A stretch of 64,000 nt of DNA from Idiomarina sp. (GTDB taxonomy: Bacteria; Pseudomonadota; Gammaproteobacteria; Enterobacterales; Alteromonadaceae): contig JAFIFP010000007.1 in assembly GCA_020831965.1 (NCBI GenBank), positions 186,001 through 250,000 on the forward strand. The letters run 5' to 3'. Shown piece by piece: positions 31,077 to 40,955 of this stretch. The notes under the pieces were generated by a model. The model had not been told where the DNA came from, made no database searches, and was given only the letters and a program-made list of their open reading frames with translations. Made by a program: the position numbers and the translations under genes. Within the stretch, counting starts at the first letter, position 1; every line of letters starts with the position of its first letter.

Positions 31077-31744
31077 CAACGGCTAAATCAATTATTATCT
31101 TCGATTGGGATGGAACCCTAATGGATTCGGTTCCACGTATCGTTTCTTGTATGCAGAAAATGGCCTTAGAAGCGGGGTTACAGGTTCCGGCAGAAAGCGC
31201 AATTCAAAATATTATTGGGTTAAGTTTACCTGTTGCCTTAGAACTTCTATTTGACTGCCATGAACCCGATGAACAGCAGAAGTTAATCGCGATTTATCGT
31301 CGCTATTATGTAGATGAAGATGCAACGCCAAGTCCTTTATTCGCCGGCGCTTTGGAGCTGTTGGATGAGCTGAAAAGTCGCGGGCATGTACTGGCAGTGG
31401 CAACGGGTAAAGCGAGAGAAGGGCTTGAACGCGCATGGACAGAAACCAACACGCGTAATTACTTTTCAGCTTCTTGTTGTGCTTATGAAGCGCCATCAAA
31501 ACCGGATCCAACTATGTTGCAACGCATTCTCGTTGAAACCCAATATACGCCGGATGCCGCGTTCATGATTGGCGATTCACGCTTTGATCTGCGAATGGCC
31601 GCTGCGGCCGGCGTACCGAGTATCGGTATTACCCATGGCGTGCACGACGCGGACACCTTAAGCGCTGAGAGCCCAGTCTATATTGCAGATGATTTGTTGA
31701 ATCTTTCCCTATGGCTGCAGCGGGTTCACGCCGAAACTGCGTAA
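31073..31744 (+). CDS. HAD-superfamily hydrolase linked to rluC
   Basis: 223 residues with HAD motifs [23 protein letters not shown], the Lys in SKPDPTM, and [12 protein letters not shown]. This group sits after rluC in many gammaproteobacteria and is of unknown substrate, perhaps a phosphoglycolate-like phosphatase. Translation is coupled to rluC by a 4-bp overlap. Its 3' end overlaps that of yceF on the other strand by 36 bp. Confidence 0.88.
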   Translation: MTTAKSIIIFDWDGTLMDSVPRIVSCMQKMALEAGLQVPAESAIQNIIGLSLPVALELLFDCHEPDEQQKLIAIYRRYYVDEDATPSPLFAGALELLDELKSRGHVLAVATGKAREGLERAWTETNTRNYFSASCCAYEAPSKPDPTMLQRILVETQYTPDAAFMIGDSRFDLRMAAAAGVPSIGITHGVHDADTLSAESPVYIADDLLNLSLWLQRVHAETA

Positions 31745-32296
31745 CATTGATAAGAGTTGAATCAAAGGGAGTCCGATGAGTGCGTTCGGGTCATTACCTT
31801 CCATCCGCTCAAACAAGGTAATTCCCAATCCTTCGCTTTTAAAACTACCCGCACAATCTAGCGGTTGCTCTTCCTTTATATAGGTTATGATTTCATTCTC
31901 GGTTAACGAGCGGAAATAAACCTGAAAAGGCTCAACAATCGTCCGTTGCTCTCCTGTTTGCGTGTTAAGCACTGAAAGTCCAGTGAGAAAGCTTACTGCA
32001 TGCCCACTAAACTGTGTTAATTGCTGTATCGCTGCTTCCGAACTACCGGGCTTTCCTAAGATCTGTTGTTGAAATACGGCGACTTGGTCGGAACCGATAA
32101 TGAGGTGCCCGGGATAGCTATCGCTTAGCGCTTTGGCCTTATTAGTAGCAAGGCGTTTGACCAGTGCGTCGGGCGTTTCATTTGGATGAGGGGACTCATC
32201 AATTTCTGGAGCTACCGCAATAAATGAAAGGTTTAATCGCTCTAATAACGCGCGGCGATATGGTGAGCTAGACGCCAGAACAATAGGAAGTGACAT
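31709..32296 (-). CDS. yceF: Maf-family nucleotide pyrophosphatase YceF (7-methyl-GTP type)
   Basis: 195 residues. Maf motifs ASSSPYRRALLERL, PEIDESPHPNETP, IIGSDQVAVF and GSFKSEGLG are present. YceF hydrolyses 7-methyl-GTP and related modified nucleotides so they are not built into nucleic acids. The frame extends 26 codons upstream, but the ATG at 32296, with AAGG before it, begins the Maf fold. It is divergent from yceD and convergent with the HAD gene, the same order as in E. coli. Confidence 0.93.
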   Translation of the reverse strand: MSLPIVLASSSPYRRALLERLNLSFIAVAPEIDESPHPNETPDALVKRLATNKAKALSDSYPGHLIIGSDQVAVFQQQILGKPGSSEAAIQQLTQFSGHAVSFLTGLSVLNTQTGEQRTIVEPFQVYFRSLTENEIITYIKEEQPLDCAGSFKSEGLGITLFERMEGNDPNALIGLPLIQLLSMLRSFGVNPLQP

Positions 32297-32365
32297 AAAA
32301 TTGCCTTGCTTGAAATTACCGAAAGCAAAAGTGTGCCATAACTCACTCCAATTCCATAAATTTCT

Positions 32366-32394
32366 TTGACTCAAAGCCTTACAACCAGTATCAT
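32366..32394 (+). promoter_or_regulatory. yceD promoter (sigma-70 type) placing +1 next to the ATG
   Basis: TTGACT (32366-32371), a 17-bp spacer, and TATCAT (32389-32394): each hexamer matches consensus at 5 of 6. The expected start is near 32401, about 3 bases before the yceD ATG at 32404, and there is no ribosome site. This would make a leaderless or nearly leaderless mRNA for yceD-rpmF and possibly the downstream lipid genes. Confidence 0.72.
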
Positions 32395-32403
32395 TCGCGC
32401 GCT

Positions 32404-32922
32404 ATGCAAAAGGTTCGAATACCGATATCGGTAGACCCGGTTCGCAGCGCAGGTAAAGGATTAACTTTTGAGGGCGTAGTGCCATCAAGTAATCTGAAAC
32501 GGCTGCAAGAGATGTTGTTCAGTCCGAGTGATGATGTAGAGGTAACCCTCTCATTTGATCGGGACGAACAGAACATCGTCTACTTTCGTGGGAACGCGAA
32601 AGTTAGTGTTGAGCTAGGCTGTCAGCGCTGCGGAGAACCGTTGAAAATGCCGGTAACGGCTGAGTTTCAGTATGCTCCAGTAAATCAAAAGGTGACAGCC
32701 GAAGATTTGCCGGAATATTACGATGCTGCGGAAATGAACGAGCTAGGAGAAGTGTTGCTTCATCCGATTATTGAAGATGAACTCATTCTCGCGCTGCCGT
32801 TGGTCGCTATGCATGCTGAAGAAGATTGCGCAATTGATCGTAATGCCATGACATTTGGTGACTTACCGCCAGAAGCGGAAAAGAAGAACCCATTTGCGGT
32901 GTTACAACAGTTAAAGAAATAA
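32404..32922 (+). CDS. yceD: 23S rRNA accumulation protein YceD (DUF177)
   Basis: 172 residues. MQKVRIPISVDPVRSA begins as in E. coli YceD, with CQRCGEPL (a single CxxC) and the DELILALPLVAMH segment following. DUF177 proteins are required for normal 23S rRNA accumulation and ribosome assembly; plant homologues do the same in chloroplasts. It is placed before rpmF as in nearly all gammaproteobacteria. The N-terminus is reliable despite no Shine-Dalgarno. Confidence 0.93.
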   Translation: MQKVRIPISVDPVRSAGKGLTFEGVVPSSNLKRLQEMLFSPSDDVEVTLSFDRDEQNIVYFRGNAKVSVELGCQRCGEPLKMPVTAEFQYAPVNQKVTAEDLPEYYDAAEMNELGEVLLHPIIEDELILALPLVAMHAEEDCAIDRNAMTFGDLPPEAEKKNPFAVLQQLKK

Positions 32923-32944
32923 TTGTATTTAGGAGACCATTACA

Positions 32945-33115
32945 ATGGCAGTACAAAAGAATCGTAAGACCCGCTCTAAGCGTGGTATGCGTCGTGCTCA
33001 CGATGCACTAAGCACGACAGCTGTGTCAGTAGACCAGACGAGCGGTGAAACGCATCGTCGTCACCATGTGACTGCTGACGGTTATTACAAAGGTAAGCAA
33101 GTCATCGTCAAATAA
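32945..33115 (+). CDS. rpmF: 50S ribosomal protein L32
   Basis: 56 residues beginning [20 protein letters not shown] and ending KGKQVIVK. It is rich in Lys, Arg and His and has no CxxC zinc motif, which is normal for the gammaproteobacterial form. A TAGGAG ribosome site lies 8 bp before the ATG. It lies 22 bp after yceD and 5 bp before plsX, the classical order linking ribosome and lipid synthesis. Confidence 0.97.
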   Translation: MAVQKNRKTRSKRGMRRAHDALSTTAVSVDQTSGETHRRHHVTADGYYKGKQVIVK

Positions 33116-33120
33116 GGCGT

Positions 33121-34146
33121 ATGAGCTCGCTCACGCTTGCCCTTGATGCAATGGGCGGGGATCGTGGTCCCGCCGTTGTCGTTGCAGCGCTCTCTCGAGC
33201 GCTGCATTCGTTTCCTAATGTTCATTTTATTCTCATTGGCGATGCTAATGAGCTCAAACCGCTGTTGCAGCAAGAAAAACTCTTCGAACACCCGCGTATT
33301 ACGCTAGAACATACCGATGAAGTCATTGAGATGACGGATAAGCCAGGTCAATGTTTACGTTCAAAGCCGAAAGCTTCAATGCGAATTGCTATCGAAGCGG
33401 TCGCAGATAATCGTGCTCAAGCATGTGTGAGCGCCGGTAATACCGGTGCCTTAATGGCGATCGCCTACTTAAAGTTGAAGACAATTCCCGGCGTAATTCG
33501 TCCCGCACTTGTTGCTCCGCTTCCAAACCAAGCGGGAGGTCAAAGCTTCCTGCTTGATCTAGGTGCGAACCCAGTATGTGACTCCGATACGCTATTTCAG
33601 TTTGGTGTCATGGGCTCTGTATTGGCACGTGAAGTTGCTGGCATCGAAAATCCGAAAGTCGCGCTGCTCAATATGGGTGAAGAAGAGATTAAGGGGCATG
33701 ATACTGTGCGTCATGCAGGGCAACAGCTAAAAGCATCGTCCCATATCAACTACATCGGCTTTATTGAGGGCAACGATATATTCTCAGGTCGTGCTGATGT
33801 GATTGTTTGCGATGGTTTTAGCGGTAATGTTGCGCTGAAAAGCTGTGAAGGCATGGCAAGGCTACTTTTCGATAACCTGCAGAAAAGCATTAAAGGTCAT
33901 TGGTTGAGCCGTGGTTTGGCTTGGCTTCTCTACAAACGCTTTAAAAAATCCTGGGAATGGCTCAACCCCGACCAGTACAACGGCGCAAGTTTGTTAGGAT
34001 TGCGCGGTGTGGTTATGAAAAGTCACGGGAACGCGTCGGCAAATGCGTACTTTAGTGCTATTAGACAAGCTGTTGCAGAAGCATCAACTCAGCTTCCTGA
34101 ACGAATTCATGACCGGGTCGAAGCCGTTTTACTTGACGACAAGTAA
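33121..34146 (+). CDS. plsX: Phosphate acyltransferase PlsX
   Basis: 341 residues. [13 protein letters not shown] at the N-terminus, [21 protein letters not shown] and [14 protein letters not shown] are diagnostic. PlsX makes acyl-phosphate from acyl-ACP, the first step towards phosphatidic acid by the PlsX-PlsY route. It is a peripheral membrane enzyme. It is the first lipid gene of the cluster, 5 bp after rpmF. Confidence 0.96.
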   Translation: MSSLTLALDAMGGDRGPAVVVAALSRALHSFPNVHFILIGDANELKPLLQQEKLFEHPRITLEHTDEVIEMTDKPGQCLRSKPKASMRIAIEAVADNRAQACVSAGNTGALMAIAYLKLKTIPGVIRPALVAPLPNQAGGQSFLLDLGANPVCDSDTLFQFGVMGSVLAREVAGIENPKVALLNMGEEEIKGHDTVRHAGQQLKASSHINYIGFIEGNDIFSGRADVIVCDGFSGNVALKSCEGMARLLFDNLQKSIKGHWLSRGLAWLLYKRFKKSWEWLNPDQYNGASLLGLRGVVMKSHGNASANAYFSAIRQAVAEASTQLPERIHDRVEAVLLDDK

Positions 34147-34166
34147 TACAACCTCCGGGAAATCTA

Positions 34167-35126
34167 ATGTTCTCAAAAATTGCGGGTACTGGGCATTTTT
34201 TACCAGCTCACCGTCTGACTAATTCCGATCTTGAAAAGCGCGTTGATACCTCTGATCAATGGATTAGAGAACGCACCGGTATTTCTGAACGCCGAATTGC
34301 ATCACCTGATGAAAATGTGGTGACTATGGCTGTCGCCGCCGGGCGTTCCGCATTAGAAGCAGCAGGTATTAAAGCGACCGACTTGAATATGATTGTAGTC
34401 GCCACGACTTCTGCTGAACGTGCTTTTCCAAGTGCGGCCTGTGAAGTGCAAGCAGAACTAGGAGCAACGAATGCAGCAGCATTCGATGTGGCGGCGGCTT
34501 GTGCGGGCTTTATTTTCGCCATGAGTGTCGCTGACCAATATATTCGGACGGGCATGGCAAAACATGTCCTCGTGATTGGCTCAGATACCTTATCTCGCTT
34601 ATGTCGACCTGATGATCGCAATACGATCGTGCTTTTCGGTGATGGCGCGGGTGCAGCCGTTTTGAGTGCGTCGGAAGCGCCAGGCATTCTCTCTACCCAT
34701 ATCTACTGTGCCGGTGAGTATGCGTCTTTACTTGGGGCTGATTTACCTAAGCGCAATAACGACCCCATTGCAGAACAAGCTTGGCTGTATATGAAAGGGA
34801 ATGAAGTATTTAAAGTTGCTGTGCAAAAACTCTCGGAATTGGTGCACGACACCTTAGAACGGCATAAACTAGATTCTTCAGAGCTTGATTGGCTGATTCC
34901 ACACCAAGCGAATTTCCGAATTATTCAAGCGACAGCGAAGAAGTTGAATATGTCGCTTGAGCAAGTCGTGTTGACTCTTGAGTACACCGGTAACACGTCT
35001 GCTGCATCCGTTCCGATAGCGCTTGATGTTGCGGTTCGCGACGGACGCGTTCAGCGTGGCCATCGACTACTGCTCGAAGCCTTCGGTGGTGGTTTTGCTT
35101 GGGGCTCGGCACTGATTGAATATTAA
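34167..35126 (+). CDS. fabH: 3-oxoacyl-ACP synthase III
   Basis: 319 residues. The catalytic triad is visible: Cys112 ([11 protein letters not shown]), His in [10 protein letters not shown] and Asn in [12 protein letters not shown]. FabH starts fatty-acid synthesis by condensing acetyl-CoA with malonyl-ACP. Motifs and length match E. coli FabH (317). It is preceded by a CTCCGGGA stretch and lies in the plsX-fabHDG operon. Confidence 0.97.
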   Translation: MFSKIAGTGHFLPAHRLTNSDLEKRVDTSDQWIRERTGISERRIASPDENVVTMAVAAGRSALEAAGIKATDLNMIVVATTSAERAFPSAACEVQAELGATNAAAFDVAAACAGFIFAMSVADQYIRTGMAKHVLVIGSDTLSRLCRPDDRNTIVLFGDGAGAAVLSASEAPGILSTHIYCAGEYASLLGADLPKRNNDPIAEQAWLYMKGNEVFKVAVQKLSELVHDTLERHKLDSSELDWLIPHQANFRIIQATAKKLNMSLEQVVLTLEYTGNTSAASVPIALDVAVRDGRVQRGHRLLLEAFGGGFAWGSALIEY

Positions 35127-35144
35127 TAAGAATAGAGGATGAAC

Positions 35145-36065
35145 ATGACTAAACGTGCGTTTGTATTTCCAGGTCAAGGCTCACAAGCTATCGGTATGTT
35201 GAGCGATTTAGCAGCGCGTTTCCCGCAAGTTGGACAGACCTTTGGCGAAGCGAGTGAACAGCTCGGTTACGATTTGTGGGCTGTAGTGCAGGACGATACT
35301 GATGGGCGACTTAACCAAACCGAGGTGACGCAACCAGCAATTCTTACTGCGAGCGTTGCTGTTTTTCGTTGTTTGCATGACCAAAGTGCGGCAGTTATGG
35401 CGGGGCACAGTCTTGGTGAGTACTCTGCTCTCGTGTGCGCGGGCGCAATCGACTTTAAAGATGCAGTGCGTTTAGTGGCACTGCGCGGGCGCGCCATGCA
35501 GGCAGCCGTACCTACTGGTACCGGCGCTATGGCCGCAATTATTGGACTTGATGACGCTGCAATTGCTGATGCTTGCATGCAAAGTGCAGGTACAGAAGTT
35601 GTAGCGCCTGTGAATTATAACTCGCCAGGACAAGTGGTGATCGCAGGGCATAAGGCAGCCGTAGAGCGCGCTGGTGAAGCCTGTAAAGCTGCTGGAGCCA
35701 AGCGGGTGTTGCCATTACCGGTGAGTGTTCCGTCTCATTGTGCCCTCATGCAGCCAGCTGCAGACGCACTTGCAGAGGCGTTAGCTACAATCGACATTAA
35801 AGTACCTGCTGTACCGGTTATTCATAACGTCAATGTTTCTGTGAGCACCTCCGTAGACGCTATTCGTGCCGCATTGGTCGAACAACTCTACTCGCCAGTA
35901 CGCTGGACTGAAACAGTTCAACGGTTAGCTGCTGAAGGTGTGACCGAGCTCTATGAACTTGGGCCGGGGAAAGTATTATCAGGGTTGACGAAACGGATCG
36001 TGAAGGATCTTGCATCGACGGCGGTGGGGGATGCCGCAAGCGTTGACGAATTGAATGACGAGTAA
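35145..36065 (+). CDS. fabD: Malonyl-CoA:ACP transacylase
   Basis: 306 residues. FVFPGQGSQAIGML, the nucleophile serine in MAGHSLGEYSAL, and the catalytic His in VSVPSHCALM are present. FabD loads malonyl groups on ACP. I choose the second of two close ATGs (35145, not 35139) because the GAGG site at 35135-35138 then has a proper 6-bp spacing, and the E. coli N-terminus also matches there. Confidence 0.96.
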   Translation: MTKRAFVFPGQGSQAIGMLSDLAARFPQVGQTFGEASEQLGYDLWAVVQDDTDGRLNQTEVTQPAILTASVAVFRCLHDQSAAVMAGHSLGEYSALVCAGAIDFKDAVRLVALRGRAMQAAVPTGTGAMAAIIGLDDAAIADACMQSAGTEVVAPVNYNSPGQVVIAGHKAAVERAGEACKAAGAKRVLPLPVSVPSHCALMQPAADALAEALATIDIKVPAVPVIHNVNVSVSTSVDAIRAALVEQLYSPVRWTETVQRLAAEGVTELYELGPGKVLSGLTKRIVKDLASTAVGDAASVDELNDE

Positions 36066-36101
36066 GTCATAACGAACATTGAATCAAAAGAGGAGTGAGT
36101 C

Positions 36102-36839
36102 ATGAGCTCATTACAAGGACAGATAGCCGTCGTGACTGGTGCCAGTCGTGGTATTGGACGTGCTATTGCAGAGAGTTTAGCAAGTCAGGGTGCTAAAGTT
36201 ATTGGCACAGCAACCAGCGACGGTGGGGCCGAAGCCATTAGTGCTTACCTTGGTAAGAATGGTCGGGGCATGCGCTTGAACGTCAATGAAGTCGGTGCAA
36301 TTGATGCATTTATTAGCGAAGTACAAGAACAGTTTGGACCGATTGATATTTTGATCAACAACGCTGGTATTACGCGTGACAATCTCCTGATGCGCATGAA
36401 AGATGACGAGTGGAATGATGTGATCGATACAAATCTAACTTCAGTGTTTAAGTTGTCCAAAGCGGTCATGCGCGGCATGATGAAAAAACGCCAAGGTCGA
36501 ATTGTAAATATTGGGTCAGTGGTTGGCACAACTGGCAACCCAGGACAGGCGAATTATTGTGCAGCAAAGGCTGGATTAATTGGTTTTACAAAGGCTTTGG
36601 CGAAAGAAATCGCGGCTCGTGGAGTCACAGTCAACGCTGTTGCGCCAGGCTTCATCGATACAGATATGACGAAATCATTGACGGATGAGCAACGAGAGCG
36701 TATTTTCGACACCATTCCTGCGGCCCGTCTGGGTAAACCAGAAGAGATTGCTGCGGCTGTGAGCTTCCTGGTATCTGCCGGTGCAGCATACGTCACAGGT
36801 GAAACTATTCATGTCAATGGTGGTATGAGTATGGTGTAA
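36102..36839 (+). CDS. fabG: 3-oxoacyl-ACP reductase
   Basis: 245 residues of the short-chain dehydrogenase fold. TGASRGIGRAIAESL is the NADPH-binding loop, NNAGITRDNLLMRM the NNAG motif, and YCAAKAG holds the catalytic Tyr and Lys; the C-terminus HVNGGMSMV is typical. It reduces 3-oxoacyl-ACP. An AGAGGAG ribosome site lies upstream. A weak 6-bp hairpin (36840-36854) without T-run follows the stop. Confidence 0.97.
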   Translation: MSSLQGQIAVVTGASRGIGRAIAESLASQGAKVIGTATSDGGAEAISAYLGKNGRGMRLNVNEVGAIDAFISEVQEQFGPIDILINNAGITRDNLLMRMKDDEWNDVIDTNLTSVFKLSKAVMRGMMKKRQGRIVNIGSVVGTTGNPGQANYCAAKAGLIGFTKALAKEIAARGVTVNAVAPGFIDTDMTKSLTDEQRERIFDTIPAARLGKPEEIAAAVSFLVSAGAAYVTGETIHVNGGMSMV

Positions 36840-36943
36840 CGAGGTCATACCTCGCTATATTCATGAAACTTTTGCTTTAATCGTGCGGTCGGTTTGTCTA
36901 AACTACACGCAAATTTATCCAAGATACCTATTGAGGGATCCTA

Positions 36944-37183
36944 ATGAGCACTATCGAAGAACGCGTAAAGAAAATTATCATTGAGCAACTGGGTGTTAAA
37001 GAAGAAGAAGTTAAGTCAGAAGCTTCGTTTGAAGCTGACTTAGGCGCTGACTCTCTAGACACAGTTGAGTTAGTCATGGCTCTTGAAGAAGAGTTTGAGA
37101 CTGAGATCCCAGACGAAGAAGCGGAGAAGATCCGTACTGTTCAGGCTGCTATCGATTACGTGAAAGCACACTCTGAAGGTTAA
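36944..37183 (+). CDS. acpP: Acyl carrier protein
   Basis: 79 residues, strongly acidic. The 4'-phosphopantetheine site is Ser37 in [12 protein letters not shown]; the helix-2 sequence is near-invariant. It carries growing acyl chains in fatty-acid synthesis. A TTGAGGGATC tract gives the ribosome site. The 104-bp gap after fabG is larger than others in the cluster, consistent with its own promoter as in E. coli, though I could not pick a convincing one. Confidence 0.98.
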   Translation: MSTIEERVKKIIIEQLGVKEEEVKSEASFEADLGADSLDTVELVMALEEEFETEIPDEEAEKIRTVQAAIDYVKAHSEG

Positions 37184-37200
37184 TTGTTCGAATTAAGAAG

Positions 37201-37233
37201 AGGGCGGAATTGAAAAATTCCGCCCTTTTTTTT
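37201..37233 (+). terminator. Terminator after acpP
   Basis: An 11-bp stem (37201-37211 with 37216-37226) closed by a GAAA tetraloop, followed by a long T-run. It lets acpP be expressed at higher level than the downstream fabF unit. Confidence 0.95.
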
Positions 37234-37265
37234 ATTGTGAATTCAGTTTTTTGTGAGAGTGACTT

Positions 37266-38513
37266 ATGACGAAGAGACGTGTTGTCGTCACCGGCCTAGG
37301 TATGGTGACTCCAAATGGGTTAGATGTAGCCAGCACATGGCGCAGTGTCTTGAATGGTGAGTCGGGTGCGGCTCCTTTAACGCATATAGCAACTGAAGGC
37401 TTAAGTACGACTTTTGCTGCGACGGTAAAAGGATTCGATGTTGCAAATTATATGAGTGCCAAAGAGGCGCGCAAAATGGATACCTTTATTCAGTATGGCG
37501 TTGTTGCGGCGCAGGAAGCATTGACAGACGCAGCGCTTTCCATTGATGACTCGAACCGTCACCGTATAGGCGTCATGGTCAGTTCTGGTATCGGTGGTTT
37601 GAAAGGGATCGAAGAGAACCATGAGAAGCTACTAAATGGCGGTCCGCGCAAAGTATCTCCGTTTTTCGTTCCGGCGAGTATCATTAATATGATTTCGGGC
37701 CAAATTTCCATGCTTTATGGTTTGACGGGCCCGAATATGGCTATTGTGACCGCCTGCACCTCGGGCGTGCATAATATCGGTCAAGCAGCGCGGGTCATTG
37801 CGTACGGCGACGCCGATGTGATGATCGCAGGTGGGGCTGAAAATGCTTCTACGCCCCTTGGAATGGCTGGATTTGGTGCTGCTCGTGCGTTATCAACGCG
37901 CAATGATGAGCCAACCCGAGCAAGCCGCCCGTGGGATCGCGATCGTGATGGATTCGTACTAGGTGACGGTGCAGGTGTTATGGTGCTCGAAGAGTATGAG
38001 TCTGCGAAACGGCGTGGCGCGAAGATCTACGCAGAACTAGCGGGTTTTGGTATGAGTGCCGATGCATTCCATATGACAGCTCCCCCAGAAGATGGTGCAG
38101 GAGCGGCCGCATCAATGCGTAATGCCTTGTATGACGCTCAGTTGAATCAGGATCAAATTCACTACATTAATGCGCACGGCACCTCGACGCCTGCCGGCGA
38201 CATCGCGGAAACGCGCGCGGTAAAAGCAGTATTTGGTGATGCTGCTTACCAAGTTCCGGTGAGTTCAACGAAGTCCATGACCGGGCATTTATTAGGTGCC
38301 GCCGGTGCGATTGAGTCGATTTTCTCAATCTTGGCGATTCGCGATAATGTGGTTCCACCAACAATTAATCTCGATAACCCAGGACCCGATTGTGACTTGG
38401 ATTATGTGCCACATCAGGCACGTGAAATGCAGGTCGATGCAACTTTATGTAATTCCTTTGGATTTGGCGGCACCAATGGCAGTTTGATTTTTTCTCGGTT
38501 GCGCGACGCATGA
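37266..38513 (+). CDS. fabF: 3-oxoacyl-ACP synthase II
   Basis: 415 residues, thiolase fold. The catalytic triad is Cys164 ([12 protein letters not shown]), His in [11 protein letters not shown] and His in [13 protein letters not shown]. FabF elongates acyl chains and drives temperature-dependent cis-vaccenate synthesis. It is separated from acpP by the terminator and overlaps pabC by 4 bp (ATGA). Confidence 0.97.
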   Translation: MTKRRVVVTGLGMVTPNGLDVASTWRSVLNGESGAAPLTHIATEGLSTTFAATVKGFDVANYMSAKEARKMDTFIQYGVVAAQEALTDAALSIDDSNRHRIGVMVSSGIGGLKGIEENHEKLLNGGPRKVSPFFVPASIINMISGQISMLYGLTGPNMAIVTACTSGVHNIGQAARVIAYGDADVMIAGGAENASTPLGMAGFGAARALSTRNDEPTRASRPWDRDRDGFVLGDGAGVMVLEEYESAKRRGAKIYAELAGFGMSADAFHMTAPPEDGAGAAASMRNALYDAQLNQDQIHYINAHGTSTPAGDIAETRAVKAVFGDAAYQVPVSSTKSMTGHLLGAAGAIESIFSILAIRDNVVPPTINLDNPGPDCDLDYVPHQAREMQVDATLCNSFGFGGTNGSLIFSRLRDA

Positions 38514-39310
38514 CACAACTCGTGAATGGTGTCGAGGGAGCCCTTATCAGTTCGAGCGATCGCGGGCTCATGTATGGTGATGGATTCTTTACTACTTTAC
38601 GAGTTCAGCATGGTATCCCCGAGTTGTGGGATCACCATGTTGCGCGCCTCGCACTGACGAGTGAGCGACTTGGAATACCCCTGCCGGATGTGGCTCAACT
38701 TCTCGCGGAGATTAAATTGGTCAGCACTAATCTGATCGATTGCGTGGTGAGAGTTACCGTAACCCGAGGGCAGGGTGGGCGTGGCTATGCTCCCCCTCAA
38801 GAACCGCAACCAACGCGGATTGTCGAATCTTTTGATATTCCTAAAGACTATGACTCGTGGCGAAGTCATGGCATTGACCTGGGCTTCGCTCAGATGCGTT
38901 TACCGAAACAACATAAGCGGCTCGCTGGCTTAAAAACCTTAAATCGAATTGAGCAGGTGTTACTAAAACAAGAGCTCATGCATGATTCTCGTTACCATGA
39001 CTTACTTGTGCTGCATGAGGGAGGCTTTGTATTAGAGACCACCGCTGCCAATATTTTCTGGCGAACTGGGGATCAATGGTTTACGCCAGCGATGACAGAG
39101 GCAGGTATTCAGGGCGTTGTTCGTGCATATCTATTGGCAGAGAATCCAAAAGTTATCGTCGGCGAGTTTCCATATGAAGATGTACTTGCGGCTGATGAAG
39201 CCTTTATTTGCAATTCCTTGCTAGGACTCGCTCCAGTGCGTACCATTGAAGGCGCCGCTTTGCCCATTGTGAAGCCTTATCCAAAGTCTTTTGCGACAAG
39301 ATTGAGTTGA
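38510..39310 (+). CDS. pabC: Aminodeoxychorismate lyase
   Basis: 266 residues of the class IV PLP fold, with [18 protein letters not shown] near the start, the PLP-lysine in [12 protein letters not shown], and [10 protein letters not shown]. It releases p-aminobenzoate and pyruvate from aminodeoxychorismate for folate synthesis. Its place between fabF and mltG is standard. It is translationally coupled on both sides. Confidence 0.94.
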   Translation: MTQLVNGVEGALISSSDRGLMYGDGFFTTLRVQHGIPELWDHHVARLALTSERLGIPLPDVAQLLAEIKLVSTNLIDCVVRVTVTRGQGGRGYAPPQEPQPTRIVESFDIPKDYDSWRSHGIDLGFAQMRLPKQHKRLAGLKTLNRIEQVLLKQELMHDSRYHDLLVLHEGGFVLETTAANIFWRTGDQWFTPAMTEAGIQGVVRAYLLAENPKVIVGEFPYEDVLAADEAFICNSLLGLAPVRTIEGAALPIVKPYPKSFATRLS

Positions 39311-40335
39311 GTGAGATTGTGTTTCGAATTATTAGAAATCTACTAGTTGCGCTTATTACCCTTGGCTTTGCCGCAGGCGTAGGCGGCTGGCTTTGGTTGC
39401 AACATTGGTACACCGATGCAAATAATGTGGTAGTAGAACAGGCTCAGTTGATTGAAATTCCGCGAGGAAGTCATGCCCGGTCTGTTACTCGTCAGCTTGT
39501 TGCCAAAGGGGTATTTGAATCAGAAACTATTGCCTATGCGACCGCCCGGTTATTTAAAGACGCCGACAGAATTCAGGCGGGCGTATACGAACTGCGTGAG
39601 TATGATACGCCACAATCGATTTGGCAGCGGTTTAATCAGGGACATCAACACTACTTCAGCATCACTTTTGCAGAGGGCTTAAATTTCGCGGAGTGGCGGG
39701 CATTGATTGCCGAACACCCTTGGTTGCGCGCAGATTGGCAGGAAAAGTCTGCGGAAGAGGTGATGCAAGCCTTGGCGCCCGATTCAGAGTTTTCGCATCC
39801 GGAGGGGTTGCTCTTCCCAGACACTTATCGGTTCCACGCCTATACGACTGACGCTCAAATTTTCCGACAAGCCTATCGGAAAATGGAGAGCTTACTCGAA
39901 ACGCTGTGGGCGGGACGCGATCGTGATGTTCCACTGCAATCTCCTTATGAAGCGCTTATCTTGGCCTCTATCGTTGAGAAAGAGACCGGTGCAGCACATG
40001 AGCGGGGACTTGTTGCTTCGGTGTTTGTAAATCGGTTGCGCACAGGCATGCGGCTGCAATCGGACCCAACTATTATTTATGGCTTAGGTGATCGATATCG
40101 TGGTGTCATATATCGCTCTGATATTCAGGAGCACACGGCTTACAACACATACCGAATCAACGGTTTACCGCCAACACCCATTGCAATGCCAGGTCGTGAT
40201 GCAATTTTTGCGACACTCAATCCCGAGTCTTCCGAGTATTATTATTTTGTGAGTCGCAACGATGGCACTCATGTTTTTTCACGCACACTGCAAGAACACA
40301 ATCGCGCGGTGAATCAATATCAGAGAAATCGATGA
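39307..40335 (+). CDS. mltG: Endolytic murein transglycosylase MltG (YceG)
   Basis: About 342 residues. One N-terminal transmembrane helix (about 7-30), a LysM-like segment, and the catalytic YceG domain with the active-site Glu in SIVEKETGAAHE and the conserved YNTYRINGLPPTPIAMPG. MltG cuts nascent glycan strands at the inner membrane and limits their length. The start is uncertain: TTG at 39307 overlaps the pabC stop, and GTG at 39319 is an alternative. It ends in an ATGA-type overlap with tmk. Confidence 0.93.
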   Translation: MSEIVFRIIRNLLVALITLGFAAGVGGWLWLQHWYTDANNVVVEQAQLIEIPRGSHARSVTRQLVAKGVFESETIAYATARLFKDADRIQAGVYELREYDTPQSIWQRFNQGHQHYFSITFAEGLNFAEWRALIAEHPWLRADWQEKSAEEVMQALAPDSEFSHPEGLLFPDTYRFHAYTTDAQIFRQAYRKMESLLETLWAGRDRDVPLQSPYEALILASIVEKETGAAHERGLVASVFVNRLRTGMRLQSDPTIIYGLGDRYRGVIYRSDIQEHTAYNTYRINGLPPTPIAMPGRDAIFATLNPESSEYYYFVSRNDGTHVFSRTLQEHNRAVNQYQRNR

Positions 40336-40955
40336 CAGCGCCATTTATTGTAGTTGAAGGACTTGAAGGAGCCGGCAAGAGTACGGTTATGACCGTGATT
40401 GCGAATTGGCTTGCGCAACGTGGTACTGACTATATTCAGGTAAGAGAGCCGGGCGGAACACCATTTGCTGAAGCTTTGCGCGATATCGTGAAAGGGCATT
40501 GGGATGAAAAGGTAAGTGCCGAAGCTGAATTAATGCTGATGTATGCTGCTCGCGTACAGTTAGTGAGAGAAGTCATTCAACCTGCATTAGCTCATGGTCA
40601 ATGGGTCTTGGGTGATCGTCACGATCTATCCTCAAGAGCCTATCAAGGTGGTGGACGCCAATTACCTGATTCAGTGTTCACTACTCTACGCGCGTTAACC
40701 TTGGGTGAGTTTCGCCCCAATCTCACTATTTATCTGGATATTGATCCCGCAGTCGGGCTCGAGCGCGCTCGCTCGCGTGGGGCACTTGATCGGATCGAGC
40801 AGGAGCAGATTTCATTCTTCACGAGAACGCGAGCGCGCTATTTAGAGATTGCGAATAGCGAGCCGAATATTCAAACTATTGAAGCAGATCAGCCACCAGA
40901 TAAGGTTCGTGATGACGTGATTAGACTGTTGGAGAAGTTATGGCCGCTGGCATAG
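40332..40955 (+). CDS. tmk: Thymidylate kinase
   Basis: 207 residues. The P-loop is EGLEGAGKST (residues 9-18), followed by the dTMP-binding VREPGGTPFAEALRD and the DRHDLSSRAYQGGGR motif. It converts dTMP to dTDP. The 3' end overlaps holB by 16 bp, as these genes are tightly packed in the same order as E. coli. Confidence 0.97.
   Translation: MTAPFIVVEGLEGAGKSTVMTVIANWLAQRGTDYIQVREPGGTPFAEALRDIVKGHWDEKVSAEAELMLMYAARVQLVREVIQPALAHGQWVLGDRHDLSSRAYQGGGRQLPDSVFTTLRALTLGEFRPNLTIYLDIDPAVGLERARSRGALDRIEQEQISFFTRTRARYLEIANSEPNIQTIEADQPPDKVRDDVIRLLEKLWPLA

Noticed and set aside
36872-36904. acpP promoter from ttgctt and taaact hexamers
   Set aside because: The spacing is too long and both hexamers match poorly. 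A promoter is likely in this gap but I cannot place it.
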